From positions 186,001 to 250,000 of the forward strand of contig NZ_PJIP01000001.1 in NCBI RefSeq assembly GCF_002929375.1: a stretch of 64,000 bases of DNA, in the 5' to 3' direction. A program made the position numbers and the translations under genes. This DNA comes from Arthrobacter sp. DWC3. GTDB taxonomy: Bacteria > Actinomycetota > Actinomycetes > Actinomycetales > Micrococcaceae. The first letter of the stretch is position 1. Each line of letters begins with the position of its first letter. This document shows positions 50,514-57,782 of this stretch, one piece after another. The notes below the pieces were generated by a model. The model was not told the DNA's origin and ran no database searches. It saw only the letters and a list, made by a program, of their open reading frames with translations.

Positions 50514-50579
50514 GCAGCCAGAATAGGACCGGCGCGGCCGATCACCGAGGGTTCCCGGTATATGAAGCCGACACCCGAG

Positions 50580-50597
50580 TAGTAAGCATGCTTGCTA
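50580..50597 (+). promoter_or_regulatory. Near-palindromic TAGTAAGCATGCTTGCTA upstream of the PRC/DUF2382 gene
   Basis: An 18-nt near-perfect palindrome (one mismatched pair) centred on GCATGC, 55 nt before the start codon. It is the most symmetric member of the TAAG-N4-CT(T/G) motif group. The region also contains CCCGGTATATG at 50554-50564. Confidence 0.5.
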
Positions 50598-50651
50598 TCG
50601 CTTCGGGTGGGACCTACGGTGAAGGAAAGCAACCTCCTCGAAAGGGCCGTC

Positions 50652-51530
50652 ATGATCACGCTTGACCAGATGAAGGATGCCATGAACGCCGGCGCCAATG
50701 TGCTGAGCGAGGACGGAGCAGTCCTCGGCCCTATGGGCCAGCTGTACGTCGACGACGCCACGGGAGAGCCCAGCTGGGTCACCGTGGCCACGCACTCCAT
50801 GGGCAACCCCGAGTCCTTCGCGCCGCTGCGCGGGGCGACGCTCACGGGCAGCGACGTCCGCCTGCCCTACACGCACGCCAAGGTGTACGACTCCCCGAAG
50901 ATGTCCCTGGACGGCCACCTCAGCCCCGAGGAGGAGCAGCACCTGCTGCGCTACTACGGTCTGCTGGCGGAGAAGGACGACGTGCCGGTGGAGACCGCCG
51001 CCGGGACCGCAGGGCTCGCGGACACCGGCGGGACGGGCCGCCCCGACGCGGACCGCGCAGATGCCGGCCGTGCGGATGCAGGCCGTGCCCGCACGCAGAC
51101 CTCCCGCCCCGAGGGCGACTACTCCATGACGCGCTCCGAGGAGCAGCTGCGCGTCGGCACGGAGATCCGCGAGACGGAGCGTGTGCGCCTCGTCAAGCGC
51201 GTCGTCACCGAGGACGTCACCATGACGGTGCAGATCCGCCGTGAGGAGCTCGTCCTCGAGCGCGTACCCGTCAAGGACGGCGTCCCGTTCTACGACGACG
51301 GCCAGAACACCTACACCGAGGCCGAGCGCGAGCGCCTCTACTCCGCGGTCGAGACCGCCTTCAACAACGACACCGTCGAGGTGGTCCTCTACGAGGAGAA
51401 GCCCCGCGTCGAGATGGACGTTGTGCCGATCGAGCGCGTGCGCGTCCGCCGTGAGGCCCGCACCCACGACGAGGTCGTCAGCGGCCAGGTGCGCAAGGAA
51501 GTCATCGAGACGGAGCGCGTCGAGCTGTAA
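50652..51530 (+). CDS. PRC-barrel and DUF2382 domain stress-type protein
   Basis: A 292-residue protein. The N-terminal PRC-barrel (about 1-115) has LGPMGQLYVDDATGEPSWVT. A repetitive Ala/Asp/Gly/Arg linker (ADRADAGRADAGRA) follows. The C-terminal DUF2382 domain (about 155-290) begins TRSEEQLRVGTEIRETERVR and continues with the repeated EDVTMTVQIRREELVLERVP pattern. Such proteins are common in actinobacteria and Deinococcus and are linked with stress; function unknown. ATG at 50652 follows AAAGGG. A palindromic motif sits upstream. Confidence 0.9.
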   Translation: MITLDQMKDAMNAGANVLSEDGAVLGPMGQLYVDDATGEPSWVTVATHSMGNPESFAPLRGATLTGSDVRLPYTHAKVYDSPKMSLDGHLSPEEEQHLLRYYGLLAEKDDVPVETAAGTAGLADTGGTGRPDADRADAGRADAGRARTQTSRPEGDYSMTRSEEQLRVGTEIRETERVRLVKRVVTEDVTMTVQIRREELVLERVPVKDGVPFYDDGQNTYTEAERERLYSAVETAFNNDTVEVVLYEEKPRVEMDVVPIERVRVRREARTHDEVVSGQVRKEVIETERVEL

Positions 51531-51543
51531 GGCCTTCCGCGCC

Positions 51544-51600
51544 CGAGACTGCAGGACCGACCGCATCCAGCCCCGCTGGCCGGTCGTTCCTGCAGTCTCG
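51544..51600. repeat. Palindromic intergenic repeat, copy 2
   Basis: Two 20-nt arms (51544-51563, CGAGACTGCAGGACCGACCG, and 51581-51600) pair at 19 of 20 positions around a 17-nt loop. The arm resembles copies 1 and 3 (CGAGAC, GCAG, CGACCG in register). It lies between the convergent DUF2382 and VOC genes and could also act as a terminator. Confidence 0.7.
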
Positions 51601-51606
51601 TCCAGC

Positions 51607-52005
51607 TCAACGGTCCCGTGAGGACAGCACGCAGAACTCGTTGCCGTCCGGGTCCGCCAGCACCTCCCAGCTGACGTCGGGGCCCTGCCCGATGTCGATC
51701 CGGCGGGCGCCGAGGGTGATCAGGCGCTCGATCTCCGCGTCGCGGTCCTGGCTGGTGTGCGGGGCGAAGTCCAGGTGCAGGCGGTTCTTCCCCTGCTTCC
51801 GGTGCTCCACGGCGACGAACACGAGGCCGGGAGGGATCTGCTCGAAGGACAGCTTCGGCCCCAGTTCGCGAGCCCACGGCGGCACCAGCACGGCCTCCTC
51901 GTCGTCCTCGAACATCACCTCCCAGCCCAGGGCGTCGGACCACCAGCGCGCGAGGGCGCGGTGGTCGGAGGATTCGATGACGGTGGAGTACCAGCGGAGA
52001 GTCAT
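51607..52005 (-). CDS. VOC / glyoxalase-like domain protein
   Basis: A 132-residue protein of the vicinal-oxygen-chelate superfamily (glyoxalase-like group 6). Typical features are TVIESSDHRALARWWSDALG at the N-terminus, NRLHLDFAPHTSQDRDAEIE (metal-site His) and VLADPDGNEFCVLS at the C-terminus. The substrate is unknown; members include small-molecule-modifying and resistance proteins. ATG at 52005 gives the normal length. Confidence 0.9.
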   Translation of the reverse strand: MTLRWYSTVIESSDHRALARWWSDALGWEVMFEDDEEAVLVPPWARELGPKLSFEQIPPGLVFVAVEHRKQGKNRLHLDFAPHTSQDRDAEIERLITLGARRIDIGQGPDVSWEVLADPDGNEFCVLSSRDR

Positions 52006-52094
52006 GCGCCGATTGTGCCCCTGGGGTGGCGTCAGGACATCGGGACGCAGGACAGGTTCCGTCCGCATCCGCCGGCCTACCGACCCGCTCGGTC

Positions 52095-52155
52095 GTCGAG
52101 ACGGCAGAAATGACCGGACTCCCGGCCCCGCGCCGGTCGTTCCAGCCATCTCGGC
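52095..52155. repeat. Palindromic intergenic repeat, copy 3
   Basis: Two 23-nt arms (52095-52117, starting GTCGAGACGGCAGAAATGAC, and 52133-52155) pair at 18 of 23 positions around a 15-nt loop. Same family as the elements at 39344 and 51544. It lies between the VOC gene start and the end of the iron permease gene. Confidence 0.7.
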
Positions 52156-52208
52156 GGGCAGGCGGCACGCGTGCGGGCGCGACGGCGGGTACGACGGCGG
52201 ACGCCGCG

Positions 52209-54302
52209 TCACCGGACGAGGCGGCTCCGGAACAGCAGGTGGATGAAGTAGGGCGCCCCGAGCAGCGCCGTCAGGAGCCCGGCCGGCAGCTGCGCCGGGG
52301 CGATCGCCGTCCGTCCGATGAGGTCGCCGAGGCACACGAGGACGGCGCCGAGCAGCATGGCCGTCGGGATGATGAGCCGGTGCGAGGCGCCCACGAGGGC
52401 CCGCGCGGCATGCGGCGCCACGAGTCCCACGAAGCCGATCACGCCGATCCCGGCCACCGACGACGCCGTCAGCAGCACGGCCGCGGCCAGCAGGATCACC
52501 CGCGCCCGCGGCACCCGCAGGCCGAGCAGCCGCGGGGTGTCCTCGTCGAGGGACAGCAGATCCTGCGTGCGGTGCAGGGATGCGATGACGGGTAGGCCGA
52601 CGAGCAGTGCCACGGCCATGGGTACGAGGTGCTGCAGGGACCGCCCGTAGGTGGAGCCGGAGAGCCAGGTCAGCGCCTTCGACTCGTTCCACGGATCGGT
52701 GAGGACGATCAGCAGCGTGATGACGGCGGTCGCCGCCGCGGAGACACCGATGCCGATCAGGACCAGGCGGTCCGTCTGCATGCCTCCCCGGAAGGACAGC
52801 CCGAACACGATCAGGGCGACGACGGCGGCGCCGATGCCGGCCGCCGCGCTGACGGTCCAGAAGCCGGCCAACGGCACGAGGGTGATCACGAGGATCGCAC
52901 CCACTCCGGCGCCGCCGGAGACGCCGATGATCGCCGGCTCCGCGAGCGGGTTCCGGGTCACGGCCTGGATGGCGGTCCCGGCCAGGGCGAGGGAGGCACC
53001 CGCGAGCAGGGCCGCCCCCACGCGTGGCGCCCGGGTGTCCATCACGCTCGACACCACCGGACCCGCCCGGCCGGACACCCAGTTGGCGACGTCGCCGAGG
53101 AGGAGCTTCGCGTCGCCGAGGAGGAACCCGGCGACCGTCACGGCGACGAGCAGCACCGCGAGTACCACGAGGACCGCCGTGCCGCGGGCCGCGCCGACGG
53201 CGTGCAGGGAGACCGTCCGCGCCTCCCGCGTGGGGCCGTCGGAGCGCATGCGGTGCGCGAGGGCCACGAGGAACACGGCACCGAAGACGGTGGTCACGAC
53301 GCCGGTGGGTACCTCGACGGCGCTCTCCGCGCCGACCACGGCGCGCAGCAGTACGTCGGCGCCGAGCACGAGGAACACGCCCGTCAGCGCCGACGCGGGG
53401 ATCAGGGCGAGGTGCCGGTGCAGGCCCGGGATGCGCGGGGCCGCGAGACGCACGACGGCGGGCGCCGCGAGTCCCACGAAACCGATGGGCCCGGCGACGG
53501 TGACGGCCGCGGCGGAGAGCAGCACGGCGAGGACGATCGCGAGGACCTGCGTGCCGCGCACGTTGATGCCGAGCACGCGGGCCTGGTCGTCGCCGAGCGT
53601 CAGCAGGTCCAGGGCGCGCGACTTCACGAGGAGCACGAGCAGGGCCGCGCCGGCCAGGGGTGCGAGCAGCGCGAACTTCTCGAGCCCGCTCTGCCCGAGG
53701 GAGCCCGAGCCCCAGGCGAAGAGGCCGCGCGTCTCCTGCGCGAACAGGAGCAGGAGGGTGCTGGTCAGGGCGTGGAACGCGAGGGCGATGGCCGAGCCGG
53801 CGAGGACCAGGCGCACGCTCGACGACTGTCCGGCGCCCGAGAGTGCGAGGACGAGCGCCGCGGCAGCGAGCCCGCCGAGGAAGGCCACGCCCACCGATCC
53901 GAGCAGGGGCACCTGCAGGCCGAGGGCCGCGACGGCGACGACGGCGAGGTGCGCGCCCGCGTTGACCGCGAGGGTGTCGGGGGAGGCGAGGGCGTTGCGT
54001 GCGACGGACTGCATGACGGCCCCCGCCGCCCCGAGCGCGGCGCCCACGAGCAGGCCGGCCGCGAGGCGTGGGATGCGGCTGGCGGCGACGACCGCGCCGG
54101 TGGTGCCGTCGTCGTTCCCGCGGAGCAGGGCGAGGATGTCCGCCGGGCCCACGCTCGAGGTGCCCTGCGTGATGTGCACGAGGGCGAGGATCAGGGTGGC
54201 TGTGGCGAGGATGCCGCCGGCAACGGCCAGGCGCAGGCCGGGGCGCGGGCTCTCGGCCCGGGCCGGAGGCGGAGCGGGCCTGGTCAGCGTTGCCGGCGGC
54301 AC
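52209..54302 (-). CDS. Iron-siderophore ABC transporter, fused double permease (FecCD/FhuB type)
   Basis: A 697-residue membrane protein made of two tandem FecCD permease domains (about 20-340 and 365-690), as in FhuB. Each has the characteristic pattern: PRLAAGLLVGAALGAAGAVM with ARNALASPDTLAVNAGA in the first half, and RVGAALLAGASLALAGTAIQ with TRNPLAEPAIIGVSGGAG in the second. It forms the whole channel of the iron-siderophore importer alone. The start is GTG at 54302, 4 nt after the substrate-binding gene, so it is third in the operon. Confidence 0.95.
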   Translation of the reverse strand: MPPATLTRPAPPPARAESPRPGLRLAVAGGILATATLILALVHITQGTSSVGPADILALLRGNDDGTTGAVVAASRIPRLAAGLLVGAALGAAGAVMQSVARNALASPDTLAVNAGAHLAVVAVAALGLQVPLLGSVGVAFLGGLAAAALVLALSGAGQSSSVRLVLAGSAIALAFHALTSTLLLLFAQETRGLFAWGSGSLGQSGLEKFALLAPLAGAALLVLLVKSRALDLLTLGDDQARVLGINVRGTQVLAIVLAVLLSAAAVTVAGPIGFVGLAAPAVVRLAAPRIPGLHRHLALIPASALTGVFLVLGADVLLRAVVGAESAVEVPTGVVTTVFGAVFLVALAHRMRSDGPTREARTVSLHAVGAARGTAVLVVLAVLLVAVTVAGFLLGDAKLLLGDVANWVSGRAGPVVSSVMDTRAPRVGAALLAGASLALAGTAIQAVTRNPLAEPAIIGVSGGAGVGAILVITLVPLAGFWTVSAAAGIGAAVVALIVFGLSFRGGMQTDRLVLIGIGVSAAATAVITLLIVLTDPWNESKALTWLSGSTYGRSLQHLVPMAVALLVGLPVIASLHRTQDLLSLDEDTPRLLGLRVPRARVILLAAAVLLTASSVAGIGVIGFVGLVAPHAARALVGASHRLIIPTAMLLGAVLVCLGDLIGRTAIAPAQLPAGLLTALLGAPYFIHLLFRSRLVR

Positions 54303-54306
54303 AGGA

Positions 54307-55314
54307 CTACTTCGCTGCCTGCGCGGTGACGGCGTCGACCGCCGCGTCGACGAACTGTCCCATGGAGCTGGGGCCCCCGAAGGTCCAGAGGGCGTCGGGG
54401 AAGCGCGTCACGCGGCCGGCCTCGACGAACGGGAGGCCCGTCCACACGGCGTTGTCCTTCAGCTCCTCCTGGTAGGGGTCGCCGAAGGCGTCGTTGGCGA
54501 TGTACCAGAAGGCGGTGTCCTCGGGCAGGGCGGTGAGGCCTTCGACGTCGGTCTGGGCGAGGCCGTAGGCGGGGTCGCCCTCCACGGTCCAGGCGTTGGC
54601 CAGGCCGAGCCGGGCGAAGAGGCTGCCCACGAGGGAGCCCTCGGTGAAGGGGCGGATCGAGACGCTGCCGGCGTCGACGTACGCGTCGGAGAAAGCCACG
54701 GGCGTGTCTGCGCCGCCGGCCTCCTCGATGGCGGTCCTGCCCTCGGTGATCTTCGCCTCGAACGCGGACTTCAGCTCGGCGGCCTGGTCCTCGGTGCCGG
54801 TGACCGTGGCGATCAGCTCGAGGTTCTCGAACATCTGGCCGATGTTGTCGGTGGCGTCGCCGCCGGGCACGACGACGACGGGCACGGTCTTCTCGATCTG
54901 GTCGATGGCGCCCTCGGCGAGCTGGTCGGTGACGATGACGACGTCGGGGGTGAGGGACACGAGGGTGTCGATGCTGGGCTCACCGCGCACGCCGATGTCG
55001 GCGACGGACGCGTCGAGCGGCTCGGCGCTGACCCACTGGGCGTAGCCCTCCACGTCCGCGGCTCCGACCGGCATGACGCCGAGCGAGACGAGGTTCTCGA
55101 CGGCGTTCCACTCCGTGGCGACCACGCGCTCGGCGGGGCCGTCCAGCGTGATCTCCTTGCCGCGGGCGTCCGTGACGGTGATGCTCTCACCGGCGGAAGT
55201 CTCTGCGGTGGGCGTGCTGCCGGAGGCCTCCTCCGTGGTGCCGCACGCGGTCAGGGAGAGCAGGGCCACCGCTGCGAGGGCAGCGAGGATCTTCGGTTGT
55301 GTCATCGTGTTCAT
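54307..55314 (-). CDS. Iron-siderophore ABC transporter substrate-binding lipoprotein
   Basis: A 335-residue Fe3+-siderophore-binding protein. The signal peptide ends in a lipobox, LTAC (Cys about residue 24), anchoring it outside the membrane. The FecB/FhuD-type fold is shown by RVVATEWNAVENLVSLGVMP, SPDVVIV-type SLTPDVVIVTDQL and the closing LPFVEAGRVTRFPDALWTFG. The siderophore is unknown. The ATG at 55314 has GAAGAG upstream. It is second in the operon, between ATPase and permease. Confidence 0.95.
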   Translation of the reverse strand: MNTMTQPKILAALAAVALLSLTACGTTEEASGSTPTAETSAGESITVTDARGKEITLDGPAERVVATEWNAVENLVSLGVMPVGAADVEGYAQWVSAEPLDASVADIGVRGEPSIDTLVSLTPDVVIVTDQLAEGAIDQIEKTVPVVVVPGGDATDNIGQMFENLELIATVTGTEDQAAELKSAFEAKITEGRTAIEEAGGADTPVAFSDAYVDAGSVSIRPFTEGSLVGSLFARLGLANAWTVEGDPAYGLAQTDVEGLTALPEDTAFWYIANDAFGDPYQEELKDNAVWTGLPFVEAGRVTRFPDALWTFGGPSSMGQFVDAAVDAVTAQAAK

Positions 55315-55345
55315 TTCTCTTCGGAGCGCGGGATGCGCGGGGGGA

Positions 55346-56185
55346 TCAGGAGGCCACGGGCGCGCGGGAGACCAGGGGGGCCGCGTTGTGGCGGCCGACG
55401 GCGCGCGTGGTGACGGCGCCGTCGGAGACCGTGACGTCGACGCGCACGCCGTAGGCGCGGGACAGGTTCTCGGCGGTGAGCACGTCCACGGGGGAGCCCT
55501 GCGCCAGGACGGCGCCGTCCTCGAGCAGCACCACGTGGTCGGCGATGGCCGCGGCCTGGTCGAGATCGTGCAGCACGACGCCGACGGCCACGCCGTGGTC
55601 GGTGGCGAGGTCGCGGACGACGTCGAGGATCTCCACCTGGTAGCGCAGGTCGAGGTAGGTGGTGGGCTCGTCGAGGAGCAGCACGCCGGTGTCCTGGGCG
55701 AGGCAACTGGCCAGCCAGACGCGCTGGACCTGCCCGCCGGAGAGTGCCGCGACGGGGCGGTCGGCGAACTCGGCGGTGCGGGTGAGTTCGAGGGCCCTGT
55801 CCACGGCGGCGGTACCCTGCGCGTCCTGCCCGGTCCAGCGGCTGCGGTGGGGGTGGCGGCCGAAGCCGACGACCTCCCGGACGGTCAGCCCGCCCGGTAC
55901 GGGACGGCTCTGGGCCAGCAGGGTGATGGTGCGGGCGAACTCGCGCGGGGAGAGCGCGAGCACGTCGGCGCCGTCGTCGAGCGTCACCGTCCCGGCGTCG
56001 GGGGCGTGCAGGCGCGCGATGGTGCGGAGCAGTGTGGACTTGCCGCTGCCGTTGGGGCCGATGAGGGCCGTGACGGTGCCCGGTACGAGGCTGAAGGAGA
56101 CGGACTCCACCACCCGCCGGCTGCCGTAGGAGACGCCGAGGTCCGCGACGGAGAGGGCTGGCGCGGAGGCGGGTTTCAGGGACAC
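55346..56185 (-). CDS. Iron-siderophore ABC transporter ATP-binding protein
   Basis: A 279-residue FecE/FhuC-type ATPase. Walker A is LIGPNGSGKSTLLR, the signature ALSGGQVQRVWLASCLAQD, Walker B VLLLDEPTTYLD and the switch His in VGVVLHDLDQAA. It is first in the operon (ATPase, binding protein, double permease). The start is GTG at 56185, with a DtxR/IdeR-type iron box ending only 8 nt upstream and no clear ribosome site. Confidence 0.95.
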   Translation of the reverse strand: MSLKPASAPALSVADLGVSYGSRRVVESVSFSLVPGTVTALIGPNGSGKSTLLRTIARLHAPDAGTVTLDDGADVLALSPREFARTITLLAQSRPVPGGLTVREVVGFGRHPHRSRWTGQDAQGTAAVDRALELTRTAEFADRPVAALSGGQVQRVWLASCLAQDTGVLLLDEPTTYLDLRYQVEILDVVRDLATDHGVAVGVVLHDLDQAAAIADHVVLLEDGAVLAQGSPVDVLTAENLSRAYGVRVDVTVSDGAVTTRAVGRHNAAPLVSRAPVAS

Positions 56186-56192
56186 GCTCTCA

Positions 56193-56210
56193 GGTTAGGT
56201 TGTCCTAACC
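56193..56210 (-). promoter_or_regulatory. DtxR/IdeR-type iron box
   Basis: GGTTAGG-TTGT-CCTAACC is a perfect 7-bp palindrome with a 4-nt spacer. TTAGGTT...CTAACC in it agrees with the DtxR/IdeR consensus at 13 of 19 positions. It lies 8-25 nt before the first gene of the iron ABC operon, where bound repressor would block transcription when iron is sufficient. Confidence 0.75.
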
Positions 56211-56272
56211 AGCAGCGCAAGAAATAACGTCATGACCGCGTGTCCTAATTCGGAAATGCGTCCTGGGCACGA

Positions 56273-56302
56273 AAAGGCCCCGGGTACGAACCCGGGGCCT
56301 TT
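56273..56302. terminator. Terminator between DUF4383 gene and iron operon
   Basis: A 13-bp stem (AAAGGCCCCGGGT / ACCCGGGGCCTTT) with an ACGA loop, flanked by CACGA/TCGTG. It ends the DUF4383 transcript and insulates the iron box. Confidence 0.85.
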
Positions 56303-56356
56303 CTCGTGCTGACCGCCGACGTGCGGCGGGTTCCTGCCGGCTGACCGGCGGGAGGG

Positions 56357-56815
56357 TCAGGAGCGTGCGGTCTTGCGGGTGGTGTTGCGGGTCAGCAGCA
56401 GTGCCAGGGCGATCATGCCGACGCCCAGGAGGAAGTGCAGCCAGTTGTCCGCACCGTTGAGGGGCACGAAGTTGGCCGTCGAGTCCTCGCCGATGACCAG
56501 GCCGTAGACCCAGAGGACCAGGTAGATGATGCCGCCGTACAGCAGGTAGGAGCGGGCGCCGCTGATGGTGCGGGCCATGGCGATGCCGGCGATACCGAAC
56601 AGCAGGTGGACGATGTTGTGCAGGATCGAGACCTGGAAGATGCCGAGGAGCTTCGCGTCCGACTCGTGGCCGGCGAACATCATCGTGTCGTAGTCCGAGG
56701 TGATGCCGGGGATGAAGCCGAGGATGCCGACGAGCAGGAAGACCGCGCCGACGGCGAGGGCTGCCTTCTGGACATTGGTGCGGGCGCCCGTGTGGGACGT
56801 GTTTGCGGTGGTCAT
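56357..56815 (-). CDS. DUF4383 domain membrane protein
   Basis: A 152-residue protein with four membrane segments (about 17-40, 62-80, 90-108, 122-142), matching the actinobacterial DUF4383 family of unknown function (QKAALAVGAVFLLVGILGFIPG, then SILHNIVHLLFGIAGIAMAR). Other members often occur with stress or envelope genes. ATG at 56815 has GGGAGAAC upstream. A TAAG-type motif lies about 155 nt upstream on its promoter side. Confidence 0.92.
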   Translation of the reverse strand: MTTANTSHTGARTNVQKAALAVGAVFLLVGILGFIPGITSDYDTMMFAGHESDAKLLGIFQVSILHNIVHLLFGIAGIAMARTISGARSYLLYGGIIYLVLWVYGLVIGEDSTANFVPLNGADNWLHFLLGVGMIALALLLTRNTTRKTARS

Positions 56816-57171
56816 GGATGTTCTCCCATTGAGGTGTGCGGTGCATCGGCGCGCCGAGAATCATCAGCTGCCGAACGGGTGCGGTGAGTCCGCGAAGTAC
56901 GGTGAGACCTGCCGGGACGACGGGGCGGCTTCTGGTGAAGCATCGCCCGCGCATCGCGCCCAACATCGTAAGCCTACTGTGTATCTCTCGCTGCGGGGTG
57001 ATGCTGCGCGGGAGATTCCCGCCGTGTTGCCGGGACGCGGTCCGGGCGCTGGTGGCGGCGGTACTCGTGCCCCGTTCGGGTACCGCGGGCCCTACCCGCG
57101 GCCCGGCGTCGTCCCTAGGGTGGGAGCACCGCCGGGCACCGACCCGCGGACCACATCGAGGGAGGCAGCTC
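56816..57171. other. 356-nt divergent intergenic region with no supported gene
   Basis: It separates the DUF4383 gene from the DUF1801-like gene and must hold both promoters. GTAAGCCTACTGTGTAT at 56968-56984 carries the TAAG-N4-CTG motif seen at other stress-type genes. Open frames crossing it are GC-driven and have no recognisable content. Confidence 0.6.
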
Positions 57172-57612
57172 ATGGCACGTCAGACCGACACGACTGAGGG
57201 ATTCACCGAGCAGGAGCGCGCGGCCATGAAGGAGCGCACGGCCGAGATGCGCGCGGAGGCGAAGCGCGGCAAGAACCGGGCGGCGGGGGAGAAGGCCATC
57301 CAGGACAAGATCGCCGAGCTGCCGCAGCCCGACCGCGAGATCGCGGAGCGCTACCATGCGCTGGTGTCGGCCGTGGCGCCGGACCTCGAGCCCAAGACCT
57401 GGTACGGCATGCCGGCCTACGCGCGCGACGGGAAGGTGGTGACGTTCTTCCAGGCCGCGGCGAAGTTCGACTCGCACTACTCGACCATCGGCTTCAACGA
57501 CGCCGCGAACCTGGACGACGGCGTGTTCTGGCCCAATGCCTTCTCCATCACCGCCTGGAACGACGCCGTGGAGGAGGAGCTGCGCCGCCTGGTGACGAAG
57601 GCGGTCAGCTGA
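57172..57612 (+). CDS. DUF1801-like small protein
   Basis: A 146-residue protein. The N-terminal third is charged and helical (TEQERAAMKERTAEMRAEAK). The rest has the DUF1801/YdhG-like core: YHALVSAVAPDLEPKTWYGM, then PAYARDGKVVTFFQAAAKFD and IGFNDAANLDDG. The family's function is uncertain; some members are called iron chaperone-like. ATG at 57172 follows GGGAGG. An upstream open frame is not supported. Confidence 0.8.
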   Translation: MARQTDTTEGFTEQERAAMKERTAEMRAEAKRGKNRAAGEKAIQDKIAELPQPDREIAERYHALVSAVAPDLEPKTWYGMPAYARDGKVVTFFQAAAKFDSHYSTIGFNDAANLDDGVFWPNAFSITAWNDAVEEELRRLVTKAVS

Positions 57613-57707
57613 GCCCCACCAGCATGAGGGCACCCGGCAGGCGCTCGTCGCCGTGCCGATGAGTCGAAAAGCGCAGTACGGGTGCGAAACAGCTGAGCCG
57701 CGTTATA

Positions 57708-57724
57708 CTAAGCAGGCTGATGAA
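57708..57724 (+). promoter_or_regulatory. TAAG-N4-CTG motif overlapping a TATACT box upstream of the SRPBCC gene
   Basis: CTAAGCAGGCTGATGAA is identical over 17 nt to 27830-27846. Here it overlaps a TATACT -10-like hexamer (57704-57709), about 75 nt before the ATG. This placement suggests a role at or near the transcription start. Confidence 0.5.
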
Positions 57725-57782
57725 TTGCTTCAGTTGTTACTCGCATCGCTAGACGTAGTTCGTCCTTACCGAAGGAGACTCC

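Noticed and set aside
51016-51105. Short tandem repeats as a possible CRISPR or VNTR array
   Set aside because: They are in-frame codons of the ADAGR-type linker in the PRC/DUF2382 protein, with no spacer structure.
52651-55413. 920-residue open frame antisense to the iron transporter genes
   Set aside because: Composition is Arg/Ala/Thr/Ser-rich with no motif, while the opposite strand encodes a complete ABC operon.
56836-57171. N-terminal extension of the DUF1801-like gene
   Set aside because: The extension has no family similarity, and ATG at 57172 has a good GGGAGG ribosome site.
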